Shown here: one piece after another, positions 8,701 to 14,094 of the stretch
How the letters are laid out: each line of letters opens with the position of its first letter
How positions within the stretch are numbered: position 1 is the first letter of the stretch
NCBI GenBank assembly: GCA_964626495.1
Contig: CAZVFT010000066.1
Coordinates: 1 to 14,094 of the forward strand
Origin: JACNLN01 sp964626495
GTDB taxonomy: Bacteria; Fidelibacterota; Marinisomatia; Marinisomatales; CAZVFT01
Reading direction: 5' to 3'
Length of the DNA stretch: 14,094 bases
Notes under the pieces: model-generated
Seen by the model: the letters and a program-made list of their open reading frames with translations, nothing else
Databases searched by the model: none
What the model was told of the DNA's origin: nothing
Translations under genes and position numbers: made by a program

Positions 8701-9064
8701 TGGTACTTATGAGACAGAAGACACGGGTGCAACACCCAAAAAACGTGTAAAAGACATTACCGTCTTTCCAAATCCCTACTTAGGTCTGAATATATGGGAG
8801 ACGAGTTCGTATGAGAAGTATGTCACGTTTTCTCATTTGCCAAGAAAAGCTATCATCAGGATTTACACCCTCGCCGGTGTACTGGTAAGAACGATTGAAA
8901 AGGATGATGAGACACAGTTTTCCCGATGGAATTTAACGAATGAGTTTGACTTACCGGTAGCCAGTGGTATGTATATTGTCCACATTGATATGCCAGATAT
9001 TAATAAAGAGACAATTCTTAAGCTGGCAATTGTTCAAGAACAGCAATATTTGAGATCATATTAA
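5717..9064 (+). CDS. Large secreted protein with FN3-like region and degenerate T9SS-type C-terminus
   Basis: This 1115-residue protein starts at an ATG nine bases after AGGAG (5703-5707). A signal peptide spans about residues 1-21 (cleavage near GVA/REM). Residues 22-528 are a large unassigned region rich in Asp, Gly and aromatic residues, with conserved-looking stretches (NLTIWLRGDGFHDW, FSDGILWGSKVNDGG). A proline linker (P530-P534) separates it from a fibronectin-III-like region, about 535-665. An EF-hand-like loop, D926-x-D928-x-D930-G931-K-I-D934-x-x-D937, and an Asp/Gly-rich stretch at 193-209 suggest calcium binding. The last 100 residues resemble a T9SS type A sorting or FlgD-Ig-like domain (VFPNPY at 1016-1021, RIYTLAGVLVRTI, then ASGMYIVHI) but end in QYLRSY without the usual KKMxLLK. 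It directly follows the receptor gene, in the SusD position, without resembling SusD. It is probably cell-surface or secreted, perhaps the receptor's ligand-binding partner; that role is inference. Confidence 0.85.
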   Translation: MIKRVISLLLITLFLLASGVAREMEGTTPSNLYRPTNEVGGPDQTVININNLTIWLRGDGFHDWTVDAAWNGTFPKGTAGAIFSDGILWGSKVNDGGEKLIRVGGNTHSYGNMVGAIQTDEAGDVIGQEDSEADSIRPYRVRPDFQTADLTDDAANYFLIPTDDVTSSNIEEIYEQYEIDWVNWRAGVGAPFDDRDGNGKYEPDPDEDGVYAELEVDANGDTTYIEDIPGIPGAHQTLWTVYNDLDEGVVQAFYGSPSTGVEVQETYWAYALEPPLGNTVFKRVRIIYKGKVDTPSGSDLEDMYIMQWSDPDLGQYSDDYLGCDTTLSLGYVYNASNSDAVWDAWGMKPPAAGYDFFQGPLVYTGEDTDTTAIFDLKKMPPGYINLPMTTFVFFAAGSPRGDPPGDYDGTLQWYNLMRGCEPDPGYPSCDPLIDENGNITQFELTGDPVKGTGDLDGKPTTENLMRFPPGDRRMCISSGPFNMSLGDTQEVVIAMIGAAGETYLQSVDLLKYYDGKVQEAYDNLFDLPSPPPPPKLRIIELDEELVLEWESDEEAVEATESSYIKGYKFEGYNVYQFPTATASKEDAKVLARFDLINDVASIFQDEFSMEYGSTINVPVQKGSNSGITRYLSITEDMFTGRSLINGKAYYFAVTAYSQNQDPNVTTKALESPYSQSLRSARPHAPNPQTIYPNSIGDTLVIENVVGQNDAVVYPKIIDPESEAGQEYEICFTVDAGTKTWDFVLVDVTPEDTLMSDVLVYNPYGANVIGADTVYRFPGDYGGFSLYVKDAPSGIKSVTEGGQNVLGKPNPTGEYYLSGSLKGLEGGAIDEHNYEIRFTSTGSYALAGAPDCYLTQTFWSHVPFEVYDLGETESDTDDVQLFAYFQDAGEDSTWNTEGNDQIDGYSVFDNLAIAKVEYSEEGFDGIDNDNDGKIDGEDTNEPPDKVRIYMPSTFKSVQNILFVDKTDTGNDPSTGTTILFGTYKGIKDGDVKGFTLGTYETEDTGATPKKRVKDITVFPNPYLGLNIWETSSYEKYVTFSHLPRKAIIRIYTLAGVLVRTIEKDDETQFSRWNLTNEFDLPVASGMYIVHIDMPDINKETILKLAIVQEQQYLRSY

Positions 9065-9086
9065 GGTGTAAAACGTAAAAAATTCG

Positions 9087-9093
9087 AAGGAGG
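9087..9093 (+). promoter_or_regulatory. Strong ribosome-binding site of the PorV/PorQ-like gene
   Basis: AAGGAGG lies eight bases before ATG 9102. It is a near-perfect Shine-Dalgarno sequence and stronger than those of the two genes before it, suggesting efficient translation of the barrel protein within the operon. Confidence 0.75.
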
Positions 9094-9101
9094 CGATTGC
9101 T

Positions 9102-10166
9102 ATGAAAAAATTGATTTATATCCTATTAATTGTTGGGATATTCCTCTCAGGTATGGCAACAGAGGAGCTATTTGCATCAGGTATAGACAGGGTTGGAACC
9201 TGTGCAGCTTCTCAACTATTGGTCCCCGTTGGAGCCAGAAATATAGCACTGGGAGGTTCCTCAATTGCGCTTAGTTCAGGGATCGAGGCTATATTCTGGA
9301 ACCCGGCAGGAATTGCACGCTCGGGGAATAATGCTGACATGATAGTTTCCTGGATGGACTATATTGCTGATATCGGTGTCAATTACTTTGCTGTGAGTGG
9401 CAACTTTTCTGGATTTGGATCATTAGCTTTTGGGGTTAAATCATTCTCCTTTGGTGACATCCCAATTACTACTGAGGAGGCTCCTGATGGGACAGGTGGA
9501 ACATTTTCCCCAACGTTTTTTACTGCTGGTCTGACATATGCCAGACAGTTAACGGATCGTGTTTTTATAGGAGCTACCCTCAATATCATTTCAGAAAAGA
9601 TACAGCGGGTAAGCGCAACAGGTGTAGCTATTAACGTGGGAGTTCAGTACCACAATTTTGCCAATATCCCAGGTTTCAACATAGGGGTTGTCGTTAAAGA
9701 TGTAGGTACGGAGATGAAGTACGATGGTCCAGGTATGTTGAGATATGGACAAATCGAGGGTGCAGGTCGCGGTCTATCTTTCTCCAAACTTGAGGCAGCT
9801 TCCTTTGATCTTCCCTCCACTATAGAACTTGGTATATCATACTCTCTTGGTATGCCAGGTAACAGCAAAGTGCTGCTCTCAGGCGTTTTCCAGAACAATA
9901 ACTATGCAAGTGATGAATATCGAGTTGGGGCGGAATATTCCTTTGGTGATATGGTGTTTCTACGTGGCGGTTCTACAATTGGAGTGCAGGGTCCTGATAT
10001 AAATCCTGATGACTATAATGTTAATGAAAATTATCTCTTTGGATTGACCTTTGGTGGAGGCTTAAAGTTGAATATAACCGGTCTGGATATGGAATTGGAT
10101 TATGCATATCGAGGTGTTGAGATATTTACCGCAAACCATGTATTCGGATTAAAAATTGGTTTTTAA
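9102..10166 (+). CDS. PorV/PorQ-family outer-membrane protein
   Basis: This 354-residue protein has an N-terminal signal peptide (KK, a hydrophobic core, cleavage near LFASG at about 26). The family signature follows: VGARNIALGG (43-52) and FWNPAG (65-70), matching the 'ARALALGGA...YWNPAGLA' pattern of PorV/PorQ/UPF0164 barrels. The rest is alternating beta-strands, ending in HVFGLKIGF with the terminal phenylalanine typical of outer-membrane barrels. In Bacteroidota, PorV is the T9SS shuttle that delivers substrates from the translocon to the PorU sortase, and PorQ is linked to the attachment complex. Here the gene lies between two probable T9SS cargoes, 37 bases after the first and 75 before the second, which supports a dedicated role in their export or attachment. 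PorV and PorQ cannot be told apart by eye, and other members of this broad family have unknown roles. Confidence 0.85.
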   Translation: MKKLIYILLIVGIFLSGMATEELFASGIDRVGTCAASQLLVPVGARNIALGGSSIALSSGIEAIFWNPAGIARSGNNADMIVSWMDYIADIGVNYFAVSGNFSGFGSLAFGVKSFSFGDIPITTEEAPDGTGGTFSPTFFTAGLTYARQLTDRVFIGATLNIISEKIQRVSATGVAINVGVQYHNFANIPGFNIGVVVKDVGTEMKYDGPGMLRYGQIEGAGRGLSFSKLEAASFDLPSTIELGISYSLGMPGNSKVLLSGVFQNNNYASDEYRVGAEYSFGDMVFLRGGSTIGVQGPDINPDDYNVNENYLFGLTFGGGLKLNITGLDMELDYAYRGVEIFTANHVFGLKIGF

Positions 10167-10182
10167 ATAATTTTAGATTAAA

Positions 10183-10213
10183 ATTGTCGAAGTTTTGGTT
10201 TAACTTAGACAAT
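10183..10213 (+). other. Imperfect hairpin between PorV/PorQ-like and T9SS cargo genes
   Basis: Bases 10183-10194 (ATTGTCGAAGTT) pair with 10202-10213 (AACTTAGACAAT) with one mismatch (G10189 against A10207), leaving a 7-base loop. No T-tract follows, so it is not a normal intrinsic terminator. It lies in the longest gap within the operon (75 bases), just before a strong ribosome-binding site. It may stabilise or mark processing of the downstream mRNA. Confidence 0.45.
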
Positions 10214-10227
10214 ACACGTAACATAAA

Positions 10228-10234
10228 AAGGAGG
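10228..10234 (+). promoter_or_regulatory. Ribosome-binding site that decides the start of the T9SS cargo gene
   Basis: AAGGAGG ends one base before ATG 10236 but seven bases before the in-frame ATG 10242. Only the second spacing allows normal initiation, so the gene is started at 10242, two residues shorter than the longest open frame. Confidence 0.75.
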
Positions 10235-10241
10235 AATGAAT

Positions 10242-12452
10242 ATGAATAAAGTTACAGGTATGGTGTTGATTCTCCTGCTATTTTCCGGTTTTGCTTTTGC
10301 TTCTTCTGGAGATTATATGGTTGCTCCAGATGGAAAGCATTTCCAGTTAAATAGTAATGGAACAATACCAGACGAGGCGATCAGGATTAAATCCGTAGAG
10401 AAGCCAGAAGTTACACTCAATCGCGATGAGTTCATGGTTTGGTGGCCTGGTGATGGTGGTACACACTATACCTTTGGTATAGATGTGAACGACTCTGCAG
10501 CTACTTATATGGTGCCACTAACTGAATGTGAAATACATAAAGTCTTCTTCTATAACACTGACTTCACAGGAGAACTCGAGTGGCTATTACATGAGTCTGA
10601 CTATGCTGGTGATATAACTACAGGAGCCTGTATCGATGCGAATGGCTGGATTGGATATTGGGGAACACCTGACGATAGTTCCAACTGTAATCCTGACATC
10701 GGTAATTGCATCTGGATAGAAGGTGACAACGAATGTATGACCATACCACCCTATGGACCTGAGCTCTGGCCCGACATGGGAATCGGTGGCTGGCCTATTA
10801 CTCTAGACATAAATAACAATGATCAATGGAATGAGATAGATCTTGCATCACTGGGATATCCAACTACAAGTGATCCTTTCTTCATCGATGCTTATGTAGT
10901 GTCTGAAGACTTGATAGGAGATCCTGATAGTTGGGGTATTGGTGTCTGGGGAACTGCGCAATTACCCTACCACATGTTCAAATACTATTGGACGGATGGT
11001 ACCAGTGGAAATGACGGCTGGCATATCCGGAACTTTGGCGGATGGGAAGTGTACGCCCTTGTTGAATACTTAGGGGATATTCCCCCATTCATCGAGGATA
11101 TGACCGTATTGTATACAACGACGTCTACAGATCCCAGGGATGTTTCGGCGACCATTTATGACGTGAATCCAACCGGAGGAAATGCAGGCGTTGCAGAGGC
11201 GTTACTGTGGTATTGCTTTAATGAAGGTGATTCGGTTTCCATCGCCATGACAGCCGTTGTGGATACTTTCACAGCCTCTATTCCTGGTGGTGTTCCCGGT
11301 GATCACATTGACTACTGGATTACTGCCACGGATGTGGAAGGACTTAGCTCCACAGGATCCACAGTAGGATATGATATCTTTGAACCCGTTGAGGACAATA
11401 TTATTGTTAATAATGGTTCACTTTCTGATGGTACTGTAGATTACTATTACCTCTATAATTTGCTTGGTGAATTCCCTCACGATATGTGGAATGGGGCCAA
11501 TTTTGGACCTGCTCCTGATGACCTGTGGTTGAATTACACGACAGTTCTGGATATTTCCGGTGGTGGTCCTGAAATCTGTGAGGGGGGATTGGATGCCTTT
11601 CTAGATCAAGGCGGCACCAATTTAATTCTTGCAGGTGATGAGTGGATGGGCGCTTGTGTTGACGGATGGGCTCCAACAGACTTTGTTCCGGGTGATTTCG
11701 TATATGATTACCTCGGTATGGATGCCAGCCTTCCGGATGTTAACTATTCAACAAGTGGTGACCAGGGTGGAATCTCCAGATTGATGCCAGTTGCAGGTGA
11801 TCCTATTTCTGGCGCACTGGCAACATTTCTTGAGGATTCGCTGCTTCTGAATTATGATCCAAACTATGAGATCGGTGTAAGCAATTGGCTGGATGGTGCA
11901 GTACCCACTGCAGATGCAAGTGTATCCTATTATGGTTTAACCGGTATCTTGGATTCTCTTGGTGCACCACCGCCTGATGCTGATACTGTAGCCTCAGCAC
12001 TCTACTTGGAGCTGGCAAACGGCAGTCAAACCGCATGGTTCGGTTTTGATGTCCTCAGTTTGAACACCGTACCCAGTTATCACTGGATTGGTATTTATCC
12101 TGAAGGTCCTCTGCCACAGACTATAGAGTGGATGGATGCCTATACAGGTGTTGATGATGAGGTGCAAATCCCATCAGCATTTGCTCTACGTCAGAACTAT
12201 CCCAATCCGTTCAACCCAGTAACATCTATCGAGTTTGAGCTTCCCAATGACGGGAATATTACTCTGAGTGTTTACAATATGCTGGGTCAGAAAGTAGCAA
12301 TGTTGGTAGATGAATACAGTAGAGCTGGTGTTCACACTGTTAAATGGGATGGCAGAAACGACCTTGGTCAGCTTGTCTCCACAGGTGTCTATCTCTACAG
12401 GATTAATGCTGGTAATTTCAACGCCACAAAGAAGATGATTCTGTTGAAGTAA
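10242..12452 (+). CDS. Secreted protein with canonical T9SS type A sorting domain
   Basis: The product is a 736-residue secreted protein. Residues 1 to about 19 are a signal peptide (cleavage near FAFA/SSG). Residues 20-280 are unassigned and hold a cysteine cluster (C96, C130, C149, C156, C165). Residues about 285-380 look like an Ig-like domain (ATIYDVNPTGGNAGV, then GDHIDYWITATDVEGLSS). Residues about 385-600 form an alpha/beta-like region (GLDAFLDQGGTNLILAGDEW) seen by eye in secreted FCB proteins, with no catalytic motif I can name. The last 90 residues are a textbook T9SS type A sorting domain: QNYPNPFNP (651-659), SVYNMLGQKVAMLVD, then VKWDGRNDLGQLVSTGVYLYRINAG and a terminal KKMILLK. 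The protein should be exported by Sec, then by T9SS, with removal of the C-terminal domain. It is the last gene of the operon, 26 bases before the terminator hairpin. Its specific function is unknown. Confidence 0.9.
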   Translation: MNKVTGMVLILLLFSGFAFASSGDYMVAPDGKHFQLNSNGTIPDEAIRIKSVEKPEVTLNRDEFMVWWPGDGGTHYTFGIDVNDSAATYMVPLTECEIHKVFFYNTDFTGELEWLLHESDYAGDITTGACIDANGWIGYWGTPDDSSNCNPDIGNCIWIEGDNECMTIPPYGPELWPDMGIGGWPITLDINNNDQWNEIDLASLGYPTTSDPFFIDAYVVSEDLIGDPDSWGIGVWGTAQLPYHMFKYYWTDGTSGNDGWHIRNFGGWEVYALVEYLGDIPPFIEDMTVLYTTTSTDPRDVSATIYDVNPTGGNAGVAEALLWYCFNEGDSVSIAMTAVVDTFTASIPGGVPGDHIDYWITATDVEGLSSTGSTVGYDIFEPVEDNIIVNNGSLSDGTVDYYYLYNLLGEFPHDMWNGANFGPAPDDLWLNYTTVLDISGGGPEICEGGLDAFLDQGGTNLILAGDEWMGACVDGWAPTDFVPGDFVYDYLGMDASLPDVNYSTSGDQGGISRLMPVAGDPISGALATFLEDSLLLNYDPNYEIGVSNWLDGAVPTADASVSYYGLTGILDSLGAPPPDADTVASALYLELANGSQTAWFGFDVLSLNTVPSYHWIGIYPEGPLPQTIEWMDAYTGVDDEVQIPSAFALRQNYPNPFNPVTSIEFELPNDGNITLSVYNMLGQKVAMLVDEYSRAGVHTVKWDGRNDLGQLVSTGVYLYRINAGNFNATKKMILLK

Positions 12453-12472
12453 TCATTCTTCAAACAGAGTTG

Positions 12473-12505
12473 AAAAAAGGGCGGCTTTTCTGTCGCCCTT
12501 TTTTT
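12473..12505 (+). terminator. Strong intrinsic terminator closing the operon
   Basis: GGGCGGC (12479-12485) pairs with GTCGCCC (12492-12498), including one G-T wobble, around a 6-base loop, followed by seven T (12499-12505). A preceding A6 run (12473-12478) can extend the stem and would also allow termination of transcripts from the other strand. It begins 20 bases after the stop codon of the T9SS cargo gene. Confidence 0.93.
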
Positions 12506-12595
12506 ATATTTTGTATCGATTATTTGTCTATTTAAATGTTTATTTCAGGCACGAAGAAGCAAGCAACAATTTATATTCACATAGATTTTGTGTTG

Positions 12596-12623
12596 GTGAC
12601 ATTTCCTTTAGAGAAACTATAAC
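12596..12623 (+). promoter_or_regulatory. Promoter candidate for the parvulin lipoprotein gene
   Basis: GTGACA (12596-12601) and TATAAC (12618-12623) are separated by 16 bases, each matching five of six consensus positions. It lies between the terminator and the foldase gene, and transcription would begin near 12630, giving a leader of about 80 bases. Apart from this, nothing is recognised in 12506-12697. Confidence 0.4.
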
Positions 12624-12697
12624 GTTGTCCCAATTCAATCAGGACTCTTCGGAATAGCAAATTTCATAAACAAATAATAATTCTAATTCATAGAAAG

Positions 12698-12703
12698 TAA
12701 GGA
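12698..12703 (+). promoter_or_regulatory. Ribosome-binding site that decides the foldase start
   Basis: TAAGGA ends nine bases before ATG 12713. An in-frame TTG at 12704 directly abuts this site and cannot be used with it. ATG 12713 also gives the cleaner lipoprotein signal peptide. Confidence 0.65.
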
Positions 12704-12712
12704 TTGATAGAT

Positions 12713-14029
12713 ATGAAAACATATTTACAGACACTATTTTCTATAACCATTTCCCTTCTTTCTTTTGCATGCTCTCCCCAGATGGGTGATGACGATGCGC
12801 TCACTATTAACGAACGGGTGTTTAGCAGGGATGATTTTTTTGCAGATGTGGATGAAACAAAGTTTGCAGGTTTCAATTCTTCTCAACGGGAAAAAGTTGT
12901 TGAGGAGTTTGCCAACAGGCAGATTATATTAATGGAAGCAGAGAAGCGTGGGCTTCTTGAAGATATCAGAATACAAAAGGCTGAAAGCCAATTAAGAGAA
13001 AATCTAATTGTAGACAGAATTATTGATAAAGAAATCTGGCAGTTAGTTCTTTCTGATTCATCTTTAAGGATTCTCTACGATAGGATGGGAAAGGAAATAA
13101 GTGTTCATCATATTCTTGTTACTTATGGAGGTTCTCTCCAATCAAAGTCAGATCGAAGAGAAAAAGAAGCTCTATATGTCATAAGGGAGATACAACAAAA
13201 GATAATCAATGGTGAAATAAAATTTTTTGAAGCCGCAAAAAAGTATTCAGAGTGTCCATCTAAGTTTGATGATGGTGTACTGGGTAGATTCAAATGGGGA
13301 GAATTGTTTGAGCCGGTGCAGAGTGTAGCGTTTTCGATGGGAGTTGGAGAAATATCTGAACCATTTCAATCCGATTTTGGTTATCACATAGTCCGTGTAA
13401 CAGGAATAAAGAAAGTACCTTTAGCTTCATATGAAGATATGATACCGAAGCTGAAAATATTCATCCGAGGTCGCCAGGGACATGAATTTGATGTTGCATT
13501 GCAAGATTTTGAGTCGATGTTACAGCGTAGATATGCTGTGAGGTTTTTAAAAGATGAAATTAGAAGAGTGAAGTTTGAAGTAATCCGAATTCACGGTGAT
13601 AAGGAGGGGACACCAACAGTAGGTGAAATTCCTAAGGTGAAGTTTAATGAAATTGTATGTGTCGCAGGAGGTGTGCCAGTTGCACTTGAATGGTTCAAGG
13701 GGAAAATTTCTCTTTTAGGTTCACCTCTCACTGAATCTATAGTAGTATCGGAGAAAAGTCTTATCACCGCTTTAGAACATGTACTTTATCGGTTCCTTAC
13801 GACCAAGTATGCTGAGGAGACTCGAGATGAGGAGTGGCTCTATACCATTGACAAGCGTGTACAGCATAAACGGGTTGGTGTACTTAAAAAGATTCTGATA
13901 GAAGAATTGTCACAAAACAATCCAGATGTTCCAGCAAAAAAATTAATTCAGCAGATCAGTGACGGATACAAAGTTAGGTTTAATCGTGATTTCATTCTTT
14001 CCTATGTTCCATCCCCCGAGCCTGTGTAA
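12713..14029 (+). CDS. Parvulin-type peptidyl-prolyl cis-trans isomerase lipoprotein (SurA/PrsA-like)
   Basis: This 438-residue protein is a probable periplasmic foldase that isomerises prolyl bonds and chaperones exported proteins. Residues 1-19 are a signal peptide ending S17-F18-A19 before C20; lipidation at C20 is likely although the lipobox is loose, with leucine at -4 and -5. Residues about 30-125 form a helical SurA-like N-terminal region (VVEEFANRQIILMEAEKRGLLED). Residues 128 to about 232 are one parvulin (rotamase) domain: VHHILV (131-136), KYSECPSK, GVLGRFKWGELFEPV, and FGYHIVRV (222-229). About 200 further residues follow with no clear second parvulin copy, whereas SurA of Proteobacteria has two. 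The gene has its own promoter candidate after a strong terminator, so it is probably a separate unit. Its position after an operon of outer-membrane and secreted proteins fits a role in their biogenesis, but that link is inference. Confidence 0.92.
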   Translation: MKTYLQTLFSITISLLSFACSPQMGDDDALTINERVFSRDDFFADVDETKFAGFNSSQREKVVEEFANRQIILMEAEKRGLLEDIRIQKAESQLRENLIVDRIIDKEIWQLVLSDSSLRILYDRMGKEISVHHILVTYGGSLQSKSDRREKEALYVIREIQQKIINGEIKFFEAAKKYSECPSKFDDGVLGRFKWGELFEPVQSVAFSMGVGEISEPFQSDFGYHIVRVTGIKKVPLASYEDMIPKLKIFIRGRQGHEFDVALQDFESMLQRRYAVRFLKDEIRRVKFEVIRIHGDKEGTPTVGEIPKVKFNEIVCVAGGVPVALEWFKGKISLLGSPLTESIVVSEKSLITALEHVLYRFLTTKYAEETRDEEWLYTIDKRVQHKRVGVLKKILIEELSQNNPDVPAKKLIQQISDGYKVRFNRDFILSYVPSPEPV

Positions 14030-14077
14030 CAATGTTTTGGTTAATTAGGGTCTGCTGATAAAGGTGTTTTCCTGTTG

Positions 14078-14094
14078 AACACAAATCGTGTGTT
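14078..14094 (+). other. Short hairpin at the window edge
   Basis: AACACA (14078-14083) and TGTGTT (14089-14094) form a 6-bp stem with a 5-base loop, 48 bases after the foldase stop codon. It may be part of a terminator or a leader structure cut by the window end. No T-tract is visible because the sequence stops here. Confidence 0.25.

Noticed and set aside
14060..14094. Possible start of a next gene (AAAGG then TTG at 14075)
   Set aside because: Only six codons are visible, with a non-ATG start, so it cannot be distinguished from chance.
1..14094. CRISPR array, tRNA, rRNA, insertion sequence or phage genes
   Set aside because: No regularly spaced repeats, cloverleaf-like sequence, transposase motif or terminal inverted repeats were found on either strand.

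Overview
The window reads as a stretch of chromosome from a Gram-negative bacterium of the FCB superphylum. All seven genes lie on the + strand, and six of them encode proteins with export signals plus outer-membrane or surface-protein hallmarks: a GWxTD-domain protein, a DUF4397-like lipoprotein, a TonB-dependent receptor with a carboxypeptidase-regulatory-like N-terminal domain, a PorV/PorQ-type barrel, and two large secreted proteins with type IX secretion (T9SS)-style C-termini. This mix, the moderately AT-rich DNA and the 'QNYPNPFNP' sorting-domain signature fit lineages such as Marinimicrobia (Neomarinimicrobiota), Calditrichota or Ignavibacteria better than classical Bacteroidota. The phylum is an inference; the window has no rRNA or universal marker gene.

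Layout. 1-248 is an AT-rich non-coding leader with a perfect palindrome and a weak promoter candidate. 249-1634 is the GWxTD-domain protein, markedly AT-rich. 1635-1836 holds the best promoter candidate (TTGACA, 18 bases, TATATT) ahead of a probable five-gene operon: lipoprotein (1837-2592), TonB-dependent receptor (2652-5684), 1115-residue secreted protein (5717-9064), PorV/PorQ-like barrel (9102-10166) and a 736-residue T9SS cargo (10242-12452). The operon closes with a very clear intrinsic terminator (12473-12505). A second promoter candidate then precedes a parvulin-type peptidyl-prolyl isomerase lipoprotein (12713-14029). The last 65 bases hold no recognisable gene.

How the genes may work together. 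The operon combines an energised outer-membrane transporter, a surface lipoprotein, two probable T9SS substrates and a barrel of the PorV/PorQ family, whose PorV member is the T9SS shuttle that carries cargo to the attachment complex. The 1115-residue protein sits where SusD sits in a SusCD pair, directly downstream of the receptor, but has no SusD features. This suggests a non-canonical receptor plus surface-partner uptake or attachment system, with the periplasmic foldase downstream serving outer-membrane protein biogenesis in general. The substrate cannot be read from the sequence, and no core T9SS gene (porK/L/M/N, sov/sprA, porU) is present, so that machinery would have to be encoded elsewhere.
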